In this document: piece by piece, positions 24,638 to 31,853 of the stretch | Layout: the number at the start of each line of letters is the position of its first letter | Numbering within the stretch: position 1 is the stretch's first letter | Source: Arthrobacter sp. efr-133-R2A-120 | GTDB lineage: Bacteria; Actinomycetota; Actinomycetes; Actinomycetales; Micrococcaceae | Assembly (NCBI RefSeq): GCF_030209835.1 | Contig: NZ_JARVRF010000003.1 | Span: 124,001 to 188,000 of the forward strand | Direction of reading: 5' to 3' | Length of the DNA stretch: 64,000 bases | Translations under genes and position numbers: made by a program | The notes under the pieces: model-generated | What the model was told of the DNA's origin: nothing | The model's input: the letters and a program-made list of their open reading frames with translations, nothing else | The model's database searches: none

Positions 24638-26452
24638 CTACTTGAAGCTGGCTCCCACCAGACCGCGGACCGCGGCAACGAGCTTCATGGGAGCAGTCGA
24701 GCCTGCCGGTGGAATGTAGATGGCCACCGACTCCGAGAAGGTCTGCACTAGGCCGACTTTCGTGGAATCCCCGCCCGCAAGCACTGCCGCGGCTTTGTCC
24801 ACGGTCAGCGTGTCGCCGTCGGCTTTGGGCTTGCTGGTGAAATCGAAGTCCAGCTTTCCCACCACCACGGCACCGCCGTCCGAGGTCCGGAACACGGCCG
24901 TATCCGCCGGAGAGGGTGTGTGCGTGAAGGTGAAATTGCCGTTGGTGCCGGACTTCACAGTGCTCGCCTGGTAGTCCAGGACATCTGCGATGTAAGGCGA
25001 GTTGGTGCCTTCCACGAGCTTGTCCTTGAACGCCGAATCCGCCTTGGTCAAACGATCGCCCAGGGCTGCCATCGCTTCGGTCCCGCTGTATTGCAGCCCG
25101 GACTTGTCTCCGGCAGCCAATTGCGCGGTTCCGCCCAAGGGGATCGCCGGGAAGGACGTTCCCGGCTGAAGCGGGGAGGTGCTCTTCAGCTTGTAGTTCT
25201 CCCGCGGCGAGGCCTGCACGAGGGTCAGGACCTGGGGAACCACGTTGCCATCGCCCTGGGTCAAGGCGATCACGGTTCGCGGCCAGGTGCGCTGGGTGGA
25301 GATGACGCTACCGAGCAATTTGCTGGACCGGACGGGCATCCGCGCCTCGTGCGTGGCAACCTGGGACCGGATCTTGTAGTTCTGCGTGCGAACTTGAAGC
25401 TCCGTGCCGTCAACCCGGGGAGCGAGTTTGGAGGCATCGCGTGCGGCATCCCCGGCGGCCACGGCGCCCGCGACCTGGTCCAGGATGCGCTTGAGCTGAG
25501 CGTCCACCAAGACGGGGACGGCCTGCGCACCGGCGGTCACTCCCGGGCTCGCCGTCGCGGATCCGGAGGGAATCGCGGACCCCGAAGGAGAAGGAGTCTC
25601 GGCCGCCTGCGCGCCTGCCGCGGTGACACCCACGAGGGCCGTCACAATGGCGGTAGCTACAAGAGAAATACGAAGTGCGGGACCCCCGCCCGTGCCCTTC
25701 TTGGTGTCCTCGGCAGCGGTGTCCTCGCCAATGATGTCCTTGTTGCTTTGCGCCCCAGCGTCCTCACCGACGGTCTCTTTTTCGGCTTCCGTACTCCCGC
25801 CGCCCAGCGGACCGTTGGCGCGAGGGCCTTTGCCCCGGCCCCTAGTGAACTTGTTGACGAACGGCAACGCCGCGCCCGCGGCAATGAGGATCGCGCCAAT
25901 GACGATAAGCGGGACGGCCCACGGCATGGTGGCATCGTTGGCGAACGTGACGGAGACCGACGACGGCGCCGGCTTGGTTCCGTCGCTGGCCAGGAGGAGC
26001 GACCAGTTGCCGCTCGCGGGCGGGGTGAAGGTGTAGTCCAGCTGTCCGCTGGCGTTCTCCGTTTCCACCCACAGATCCGATCCCGCAGGCGACGGAGCGG
26101 TTGCTTCGCCGTCGGTGCCGGCAAGCTGCAGGGACTTGCCGTCCTCGGAGACACCGGTGATGCTGTTGTGCGCGGTCTTGCCTACCCACGCATCGACGTC
26201 ATCGGGCCGTCCGACAGCCAACACGAATTTGCCGTCGCCCTTGATGCTGATTTGTTTGGGACCGCCCTTGTGGGCCAACACGTCTTGGGTGATCACGGTC
26301 AGCGGAGCGGCTTGGGAGTCGCCGGGGGCGGACGCGATCACCGTCTCGGCCGGGGCCCAAAAGGTCAGCTGGCCAATGCCGGCCAACAGTGTCAGCAGGC
26401 CAAGCAGCACCAGCGAAACTGCAGTCTTCAATCGCACAGGAATACCAATCAT
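24638..26452 (-). CDS. Large membrane-anchored exported protein, family not recognised
   Basis: Protein of 604 aa with an unusual layout. A hydrophobic N-terminal segment (about residues 10-32) leads into an extracytoplasmic beta-rich domain with a GNWSLLLASDG-like motif. A second membrane helix (about 175-197) is followed by a charged linker of about 60 residues. A third hydrophobic stretch (about 260-285) ends in a signal-peptidase-like AGAQA-A site, followed by about 310 residues of exported domain. No enzyme motif was found. GGTAAC/GTTACC arms lie upstream. It may sense or build envelope material, but this is open. Confidence 0.75.
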   Translation of the reverse strand: MIGIPVRLKTAVSLVLLGLLTLLAGIGQLTFWAPAETVIASAPGDSQAAPLTVITQDVLAHKGGPKQISIKGDGKFVLAVGRPDDVDAWVGKTAHNSITGVSEDGKSLQLAGTDGEATAPSPAGSDLWVETENASGQLDYTFTPPASGNWSLLLASDGTKPAPSSVSVTFANDATMPWAVPLIVIGAILIAAGAALPFVNKFTRGRGKGPRANGPLGGGSTEAEKETVGEDAGAQSNKDIIGEDTAAEDTKKGTGGGPALRISLVATAIVTALVGVTAAGAQAAETPSPSGSAIPSGSATASPGVTAGAQAVPVLVDAQLKRILDQVAGAVAAGDAARDASKLAPRVDGTELQVRTQNYKIRSQVATHEARMPVRSSKLLGSVISTQRTWPRTVIALTQGDGNVVPQVLTLVQASPRENYKLKSTSPLQPGTSFPAIPLGGTAQLAAGDKSGLQYSGTEAMAALGDRLTKADSAFKDKLVEGTNSPYIADVLDYQASTVKSGTNGNFTFTHTPSPADTAVFRTSDGGAVVVGKLDFDFTSKPKADGDTLTVDKAAAVLAGGDSTKVGLVQTFSESVAIYIPPAGSTAPMKLVAAVRGLVGASFK

Positions 26453-26473
26453 CAGCGGTCGTTGAACTTCAAG

Positions 26474-26491
26474 GGTAACGGTTTTGTTACC
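26474..26491. promoter_or_regulatory. Inverted repeat GGTAAC-N6-GTTACC upstream of the exported-protein gene
   Basis: Six-base arms separated by GGTTTT, 22 bases before the ATG at 26452; could be an operator overlapping the promoter region. Confidence 0.35.
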
Positions 26492-26643
26492 TAAGAGTCA
26501 GTTCGGGGTCCTCGCAAAGGGCTTCCCGGAGCACGGCTCAACCCCTAGAATTCGCCAATTCCGGCCTGCTGATAGTGTGGCGAACAACATGACATCGGGC
26601 ACTCATCGAGCCTGACCGCGGAACGAAAAGGCAGCTGAAGCAC

Positions 26644-27942
26644 GTGAAAGAGCGCAAGGATCCCACTACCGCTGATCAAGGCCCCGGAGCGACCCCGGGT
26701 GGCTTGGCCAACGGGTCTGCCCCGGACGGCAGGGATCACGGCGAGGGCCTGATGGCATCCTTCGTCCGCCGCCTCCGCCAGCCCATTCCGGGCGCCCAAC
26801 CGCGGGTCCGTTTCGAAATGCCTCCCGAGCTTGAGCACGATGCAATAACCGAGCCCGCCCCGGATGAATCCGACGGTCCGCGTTTCGGCTCCCCCGGCCC
26901 GAGGATGTCCGCACAACATCCGCTGTATGTCGGCTTCATGGGCACGGCCGGCGTCGGCGTGGCCCTCATGCTGTATTACATCGGCACCAGTACCGTCCAA
27001 CTGTTGTTGTGGATCGTTACGGCCCTGTTCATTGCCTTGGGACTGGACCCCGTGGTCCGTTGGCTCGAAAACCGCAAGGTTCCCCGCCCGGCCGGCGTCG
27101 TTATCGCCGTCGGGGTCCTCGTTGCCGGAGTGGCGGCGTTTTTCGCCACCCTTATCCCCACCATCGTGGAACAGGTCTCGCAGATCGTCCGGCAGGCTCC
27201 GGACTGGATCCGGGGCTTCGTGGATTCGGACTTCTTCCGCTCCCTTGACAGCCAATTCGGCGTTCGCGACAAGATCAGCCAGGAACTCGACAAGTTCGTC
27301 AAGAACCCCGATGCCATGGGCGGCATCTTCGGCGGCGTCGTCGGTTTCGGATCCACGGTGGCCAACGGGGTCTTCGGGACGCTTATCGTCCTGGTCCTCA
27401 GCCTCTACTTCCTCGGCGCCCTGCCCGCCATGAAGAGATGGGGATACCGGCTCGCACCACGGTCGCGCAGGCCCCGCGTGGAGGCGCTGTCCGAGGAAAT
27501 TACGCGCTCCGTGGGCAACTATGTGATCGGCCAGGTTTGCGTGGCCTTGCTCAACGCGTTGTTCGCCTTCATCGTCATGAGCATCCTGGGCGTTCCGTTC
27601 AGCGTCCTGCTGGCCTTCGTGGTTGCCCTGCTTGCGTTCATCCCCTTGGTGGGAGGCATGATTGCCGCTGTGGTGGTCATTCTGGTAGCCCTGACCGCCG
27701 GCTGGCAGACCGCCGTGGTCTACGCCATCTGCTACTTCGCCTACCTGCAGTTCGAGGCCTACTTCATCTCCCCGCGCATCATGCAGAAGGCCGTTGCCGT
27801 TCCCGGTGCCGTTGCCGTGATCTCAGTGATCGCGGGCGGCAGCCTGCTGGGCGTGCTCGGCGCCTTGATCGCCATCCCGACGGCGGCAGCCATCATGCTG
27901 CTGATCAAGGAAGTCTTCATCGTCCGCCAAGACCGCCACTAG
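26644..27942 (+). CDS. AI-2E family (PerM/TqsA-like) permease
   Basis: Membrane protein of 432 aa with about eight helices in the pattern of the AI-2 exporter superfamily: two N-terminal hairpins, a large extracytoplasmic loop (residues about 175-235), then VLALFIPLVGG-type and YAICYFAYLQFEAYFISPRI segments. The last block is the family hallmark. The first 85 residues are hydrophilic and Pro/Gly-rich, longer than in PerM. Members export signals, ions or small metabolites, so the name does not fix the substrate. GTG at 26644 follows GAAAAGG at a long distance; a later start is possible. It converges on a hydrolase gene. Confidence 0.88.
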   Translation: MKERKDPTTADQGPGATPGGLANGSAPDGRDHGEGLMASFVRRLRQPIPGAQPRVRFEMPPELEHDAITEPAPDESDGPRFGSPGPRMSAQHPLYVGFMGTAGVGVALMLYYIGTSTVQLLLWIVTALFIALGLDPVVRWLENRKVPRPAGVVIAVGVLVAGVAAFFATLIPTIVEQVSQIVRQAPDWIRGFVDSDFFRSLDSQFGVRDKISQELDKFVKNPDAMGGIFGGVVGFGSTVANGVFGTLIVLVLSLYFLGALPAMKRWGYRLAPRSRRPRVEALSEEITRSVGNYVIGQVCVALLNALFAFIVMSILGVPFSVLLAFVVALLAFIPLVGGMIAAVVVILVALTAGWQTAVVYAICYFAYLQFEAYFISPRIMQKAVAVPGAVAVISVIAGGSLLGVLGALIAIPTAAAIMLLIKEVFIVRQDRH

Positions 27943-27979
27943 GCCGTGACGACTAGGCCGGGGCGACTAGGCCGTGGCC
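27938..27979. repeat. 14-bp tandem repeat, three units, spanning two convergent stop codons
   Basis: Three units beginning ACTAGGCCG (27938, 27952, 27966) differ at only a few bases. The first unit supplies the TAG stop of the permease; the third supplies the stop of the hydrolase on the other strand. Confidence 0.9.
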
Positions 27980-28761
27980 ACTGGACCTGTCCAGCGGCGC
28001 GGCAGGCCATCCGGTCCTGAGCCGGCTTCCGTCACGTCGTCGACGATTTCGTCCAAAACCCGGGCCGCGTACTTCTCGCCGACCCACAAGTGCTTGGCGC
28101 CGTCGATGCCCAAGACCCGGGCCTGGGGCACCAAGCTGAATCGTTCGGCGGCCTCGGCGGGCTGAAGATAGTCGTCGTGTTCCGGAACCAGGACCGTCAG
28201 CGGTTTTCCCGAGGCAGCCCATTCCTTCAAATGCACATCCGTGGCCCGGTGCAGCGGCGGAGACAGCAGGACGGCACCCTCCACTTGGGAAGCCACGGGC
28301 TCAACGGCCCCGTACATCAAGGCCAGCTCGGTGCCGAAGGACCAGCCCACCAACCAGCGGTTCGGAAGCCCGCGTTCCACGGCGAAGCGAACGGCAGCCT
28401 CGACGTCGTACCGCTCACCGATTCCCTCGTCGAAATGCCCCTGGCTGGTACCCCGCGGCGAATGCGTCCCGCGCGTATTGAAGCGTAGTACCGCGACGCC
28501 GGCGAGTGCCGGCAGCCGATAGGAAGCCTTCCGGTAGACGTGCGAATCCATGAATCCGCCATGCGTCGGCAAGGGGTGCAGCATGATGAGCGTCGCCGAG
28601 ATCTCGCCGGATTCCGGCAGCGCCAACTCTCCCACGAGCCGCTTGCCGTCTTCGGTGAGGAACTCCACGTTCTCGCGGTGCGCCGGCAAAACCGTGGATG
28701 CCCTGATGTCCGTGGCAGACTCCGGCTGGCTGAAAACGAGGGAAGCGGGATCGAAACTCAT
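27967..28761 (-). CDS. Alpha/beta hydrolase
   Basis: Soluble serine hydrolase of 264 aa. The nucleophile elbow is GWSFG around residue 140, an oxyanion-type HPLPTHGG lies near residue 62, a late acid is likely in VPEHDDY, and the catalytic His is in DGAKHLWVGE. It resembles the YheT/CocE-like small hydrolases that act on acyl esters. There is no signal peptide. ATG at 28761 has TAAACT 7 nt upstream. Confidence 0.85.
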   Translation of the reverse strand: MSFDPASLVFSQPESATDIRASTVLPAHRENVEFLTEDGKRLVGELALPESGEISATLIMLHPLPTHGGFMDSHVYRKASYRLPALAGVAVLRFNTRGTHSPRGTSQGHFDEGIGERYDVEAAVRFAVERGLPNRWLVGWSFGTELALMYGAVEPVASQVEGAVLLSPPLHRATDVHLKEWAASGKPLTVLVPEHDDYLQPAEAAERFSLVPQARVLGIDGAKHLWVGEKYAARVLDEIVDDVTEAGSGPDGLPRRWTGPVATA

Positions 28762-28768
28762 GCTTCCA

Positions 28769-28774
28769 AGTTTA
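28769..28774 (-). promoter_or_regulatory. -10 hexamer TAAACT of the hydrolase gene
   Basis: TAAACT is 7 nt from the ATG at 28761. Confidence 0.45.
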
Positions 28775-28779
28775 AGTGC

Positions 28780-29112
28780 TCAGCGGTACCTGTAGGTCCG
28801 GCCTGTCCAGCAGTTGTTGTGCCAGTGGCGGCGTTCCGCCAACCCGGCGGCATCGCCGAAGAGGTGGGTCTCGGACCACACCACCAAGTGGGCGATGCCG
28901 GGCATGATGGCCATCGAACAACCTGGGCAGATATAGGTCTTCTCGGCATTCCGCGCGGTCATGGTCCGGACCATCCAGTCGCCGTCGGGGGCGCTTTCCC
29001 TGCGTGCAATGCCCGAACGGGCACGTTCCAGATCCAGTTCCGGCGACTCGCCTGTCCGTTTCCAGCTTGCCTTGGCTGATTCGGTGCGTCGGGGGCGGTT
29101 GGAGCGAGGCAT
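28780..29112 (-). CDS. Small conserved actinobacterial protein with a Cys/His site
   Basis: Basic protein of 110 aa; function unknown. The C-terminal half has [11 protein letters not shown], two His ([17 protein letters not shown]) and a final Cys, which together look like a treble-clef or HNH-like zinc site. The catalytic HNH motif itself is not clear. Homologues are often labelled ATP/GTP-binding protein, but no P-loop is visible. CAGAAT lies 6 nt before the ATG, an imperfect version of the leaderless pattern. It is divergent from nucS, and a DNA-related role is possible (inference). Confidence 0.75.
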   Translation of the reverse strand: MPRSNRPRRTESAKASWKRTGESPELDLERARSGIARRESAPDGDWMVRTMTARNAEKTYICPGCSMAIMPGIAHLVVWSETHLFGDAAGLAERRHWHNNCWTGRTYRYR

Positions 29113-29168
29113 GACTCCATTCTGCCCCAGTCGCTAGTTGCGCGCGGCAGGGTAAGCGGCAGAGGAAG

Positions 29169-29174
29169 TAAAGT
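29169..29174 (+). promoter_or_regulatory. -10 hexamer TAAAGT of nucS
   Basis: TAAAGT lies 7 nt before the GTG at 29182; its own GT is part of the alternative GTG at 29173. Confidence 0.4.
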
Positions 29175-29181
29175 GGAGCGG

Positions 29182-29877
29182 GTGCGACTCGTCATAGCCC
29201 GTTGTTCCGTAGATTACGTTGGCCGCCTCAAGGCCCACCTCCCGCTTGCCACCCGGCTCTTGCTCGTCAAATCCGATGGTTCCGTGCTGGTCCATTCCGA
29301 TGGCGGCTCCTACAAGCCGCTGAACTGGATGAGCCCGCCCGCTACCCTGCGGGTGACCACGCCGGAGGAGACCGAGGTCGAGGAAGGCGTGGTGGAGCAG
29401 TGGACCGTGCAGTCGGCCAAGACCGACGACCGGCTCATCATCAACATCTACGAGCAACTCCATGACACGTCCCACGACCTGGGAACGGACCCCGGGCTCA
29501 TCAAGGACGGCGTCGAGGCTGATCTGCAGCGACTGCTCGCCGAGCAGATCGAAACCCTTGGTGCCGGCTATTCGCTCATCCGGCGCGAGTACTTCACTGC
29601 CATCGGTCCCGTGGACATCCTCGCCCGGGACGGCGACGGCGGGACAGTCGCCGTCGAACTCAAGCGGCGCGGCGACATCGACGGCGTCGAGCAGCTCACG
29701 CGCTACCTCGAACTACTCAACCGCGATCCACTGCTGGCCCCGGTGCGGGGCATTTTCGCCGCCCAGCAGATCAAGCCGCAGGCGAAGGTCCTTGCCAATG
29801 ACCGCGGAATCGACTGCATCACCCTGGACTATGACGCGATGCGCGGCGTGGACGACAGCGAGTCACGCTTGTTCTAG
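29182..29877 (+). CDS. nucS: Mismatch-specific endonuclease NucS/EndoMS
   Basis: DNA endonuclease of 231 aa that cuts both strands at mismatches and forms the non-canonical mismatch-repair route of actinobacteria lacking MutS/MutL. Catalytic residues fit as Asp145 (GPVDILARD), Glu159 and Lys161 (AVELKRRG). The C-terminal SESRLF looks like the beta-clamp-binding tail. GTG at 29182 gives the [12 protein letters not shown] start known from mycobacterial homologues; GTG at 29173 has GAGGAA 5 nt upstream and cannot be excluded. It is a single gene. Confidence 0.95.
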   Translation: MRLVIARCSVDYVGRLKAHLPLATRLLLVKSDGSVLVHSDGGSYKPLNWMSPPATLRVTTPEETEVEEGVVEQWTVQSAKTDDRLIINIYEQLHDTSHDLGTDPGLIKDGVEADLQRLLAEQIETLGAGYSLIRREYFTAIGPVDILARDGDGGTVAVELKRRGDIDGVEQLTRYLELLNRDPLLAPVRGIFAAQQIKPQAKVLANDRGIDCITLDYDAMRGVDDSESRLF

Positions 29878-29894
29878 CTGTCCGGACCTTCATC

Positions 29895-29908
29895 CCTGGT
29901 AAACCAGG
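29895..29908. promoter_or_regulatory. Palindrome CCTGGT-AA-ACCAGG, candidate operator of nagA
   Basis: Perfect 6-base arms around AA reach into the expected -35 region of nagA (22 bases before its -10). The TGGT...ACCA halves resemble sites of GntR-family amino-sugar regulators such as DasR, but with a 2-nt rather than 4-nt centre. Confidence 0.4.
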
Positions 29909-29929
29909 TCAAGCGTGGGCCCCGGCAAC

Positions 29930-29935
29930 TAGAAT
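29930..29935 (+). promoter_or_regulatory. -10 hexamer TAGAAT of nagA
   Basis: TAGAAT is 6 nt (CAAAAC) before the nagA ATG; leaderless layout. Confidence 0.6.
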
Positions 29936-29941
29936 CAAAAC

Positions 29942-31189
29942 ATGACTGTCCCAGACCGGCCTGTATCTTCCTCTGCGCCCGTGCGCCACCTGATTACCGG
30001 AACCATCGTCAGCGACGGTGCGGTGATCGAAGATGGCCTGGTGGCGGTGGAGGACGACCGCATAGCCTTCGCCGGGCCGGCGGCCGAATTCCACGAAGCA
30101 GCCTTCGAGGGGTTCGAGGAAACTCCGCGGACCGATTTCCCCACGGACCGGTACATCGTTCCCGGATTCGTGGATGTGCACTGCCATGGCGGCAATGGAG
30201 GCGACTTCCCCGGGGCCGATGAGTCCTCGGCACGAAAGGCCATCGATTTCCTGCACCGCTCCGGAACCACCACCCTCCTCGCCAGCATGGTCACGGCACC
30301 CCGGGAAGACCTGCTCCGCGGCATCGAGCTTTTCGTACGCTTGGCCGATGAAGGGCTCGTAGCCGGAATCCACCTTGAGGGGCCATTCCTCTCCCACGCA
30401 CGATGCGGCGCGCAGAACCCCGCCTATCTACTTGAGCCGGACCTGGATCTCATGACCGAGCTGGTTGAAGCCGCCGCCGGCAAGCTCGCCACCATGACCT
30501 ACGCCCCCGAGCTTCCCGGCGCAGCGGCACTCGTGGACCTGATGACGTTCCACGGAGTGACGCCGTCCCTTGGCCACACGGATTGCGACGACGCGACGGC
30601 CGCCGCCTCCCTGACCGCAGCGCGGGAGGGCTTGGAATCCGCTGGTTTCGACGGCGTCAGCTCGTTGCCGACTGTCACGCACTTGTTCAATGGCATGCCC
30701 CCCATGCACCACCGCTCCCCCGGCCCCGTGGCCGCCTCCCTTCGCACCGCCCAGGAAGGCAAGGCCGTGGTGGAACTGATCGCGGACGGCACCCACCTTG
30801 ACCCAAGCACTGTCGCAACCGTTTTTCAGCTGGTAGGCGCCCCAAACATTGTCCTCGTGACCGATTCAATGGCGGCAGCGGGACTCTCTGACGGAAACTA
30901 CATGCTCGGCCCCTCCCCGGTGACCGTGACGGACGGCGTCGCTACCTTGGATGCCACGGGATCCATCGCCGGTGGCACTGCAACCATGCTCGACGTCGTC
31001 AGGCGCACGGTTGCGGCCGGCGTCGGGCTCGCCGACGCGGTTGCCTCGGCGACGGCGGTTCCCGCCGCAGTGCTGGGGCTGTCCGACGAACTTGGCGGCC
31101 TTCGGCGGGGCCTGCGGGCCGATCTCGTCGTCGTGGACAAGGAACTGCAGCTCGCGGGCGTATTGCGCAATGGTGATTGGCTGGCATAG
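29942..31189 (+). CDS. nagA: N-acetylglucosamine-6-phosphate deacetylase
   Basis: Amidohydrolase of 415 aa that deacetylates GlcNAc-6-P to GlcN-6-P, the substrate of NagB. Metal and substrate motifs are complete: DVHCHGGNGGDFPGA around residue 79, HLEGPFLSHARCGAQNP around 145, HTDCDDATA, THLFNGMPPMHHRSPG around 245 and VTDSMAAAGLSDG around 305. It is probably controlled by the palindrome overlapping its promoter. The last 18 bases, including the stop, are nearly duplicated just downstream. Confidence 0.95.
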   Translation: MTVPDRPVSSSAPVRHLITGTIVSDGAVIEDGLVAVEDDRIAFAGPAAEFHEAAFEGFEETPRTDFPTDRYIVPGFVDVHCHGGNGGDFPGADESSARKAIDFLHRSGTTTLLASMVTAPREDLLRGIELFVRLADEGLVAGIHLEGPFLSHARCGAQNPAYLLEPDLDLMTELVEAAAGKLATMTYAPELPGAAALVDLMTFHGVTPSLGHTDCDDATAAASLTAAREGLESAGFDGVSSLPTVTHLFNGMPPMHHRSPGPVAASLRTAQEGKAVVELIADGTHLDPSTVATVFQLVGAPNIVLVTDSMAAAGLSDGNYMLGPSPVTVTDGVATLDATGSIAGGTATMLDVVRRTVAAGVGLADAVASATAVPAAVLGLSDELGGLRRGLRADLVVVDKELQLAGVLRNGDWLA

Positions 31190-31207
31190 GTGGATTGGCT
31201 GGCCTAG
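31172..31207 (+). repeat. 18-bp tandem duplication at the nagA 3' end
   Basis: GGTGATTGGCTGGCATAG (31172-31189) is followed by GTGGATTGGCTGGCCTAG (31190-31207). Both end in an in-frame TAG, so the gene carries a second stop one repeat downstream. Confidence 0.9.
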
Positions 31208-31509
31208 CCCGAATTTGCGGCCCCCAATGCCGGATCCAGTGGCAAGCGCGCTTTCTTCCGTTACCTTCTTTTTACTTAAATTTTGTCGGAATTCCCCAGC
31301 AGACCGTTGACCTCCAGTATTCGCCATGAAAGTGTTGTAGCAGTCTTTGTGTAGGTGTGATTCATGCTCGCAAGACGTGTTGCGAGCGTGAAGCTCCTGC
31401 GAAGCCAACCAAGCCTGGCTTGGGCGGAAAACCAGGTCTTCTCGCGGAGTAACCAAGGCCGGCACGCGGTGTGCCGGACTTAAAAGTTCCACAATGAGGA
31501 GAAACAAAA
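31190..31509 (+). other. Long structured leader of the cold-shock gene
   Basis: The 320 bases between nagA and the csp gene hold no ORF. They are locally AT-rich near 31260-31290. They contain three compact inverted repeats: GCTCGCAA/TTGCGAGC (31366-31387), CCAAGCC/GGCTTGG (31409-31423) and CCGGCAC/GTGCCGG (31459-31477). GAGGAG at 31496 is the ribosome-binding site. A long 5' UTR is typical of cspA-type genes; the promoter itself could not be placed, though TTGACC at about 31306 is a possible -35. Confidence 0.6.
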
Positions 31510-31713
31510 ATGGCACTGGGCACCGTCAAGTGGTTCAACGCTGAAAAGGGCTTCGGCTTCATCACCCCGGACGACGCCGAAGGCGACGTCTTTGTCCACT
31601 ATTCCGAGATCCAGACCGGCGGATTCCGCACCCTCGACGAGAACCAGCGTGTTCAGTTCGAGATCGGTCAGGGCGCAAAGGGCCCGCAGGCCACCGGCGT
31701 AACCGCCGTCTAG
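31510..31713 (+). CDS. CspA-family cold-shock protein
   Basis: Single cold-shock domain of 67 aa that binds single-stranded RNA and DNA and melts mRNA structure. RNP1 is KGFGFI (residues 15-20) and RNP2 is VFVHY (about 31-35); [12 protein letters not shown] is the family start. GAGGAG stands 8 nt before the ATG, and the gene is followed by a strong terminator, making a monocistronic unit with a structured leader. Confidence 0.97.
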   Translation: MALGTVKWFNAEKGFGFITPDDAEGDVFVHYSEIQTGGFRTLDENQRVQFEIGQGAKGPQATGVTAV

Positions 31714-31750
31714 TCTGACTGTTTGAATTCTGCCTGAAGGATTCACCGAA

Positions 31751-31782
31751 GGGGTTCCGCACACCTGCGGGACCCCTTTTTC
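31751..31782 (+). terminator. Rho-independent terminator of the cold-shock gene
   Basis: GGGGTTCCGCA and TGCGGGACCCC pair with one wobble around a short loop, followed by TTTTTCTT. Confidence 0.9.
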
Positions 31783-31785
31783 TTC

Positions 31786-31849
31786 CCAACTGGCTCGCAT
31801 TAGTTGTCGTTATGGGGCGTCAAAACGACAACAAATGCGAGTCAGTTGG
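31786..31849. repeat. Long imperfect palindrome (26-bp arms, 12-nt loop)
   Basis: Left arm 31786-31811 (starting CCAACTGGCTCGCATT) and right arm 31824-31849 match as reverse complements at 24 of 26 positions. It lies 4 bases beyond the stop of the leftward MprF-like gene and just after the csp terminator. It could end the long leftward atp-mprF transcript or be a dispersed REP-like element. Confidence 0.9.
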
Positions 31850-31853
31850 GTTT

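Noticed and set aside
24920..26494. Plus-strand open frame of 524 codons opposite the exported-protein gene
   Set aside because: Arg/Gly-rich composition typical of antisense frames in GC-rich DNA; no start signal or domain, while the minus strand shows membrane segments.
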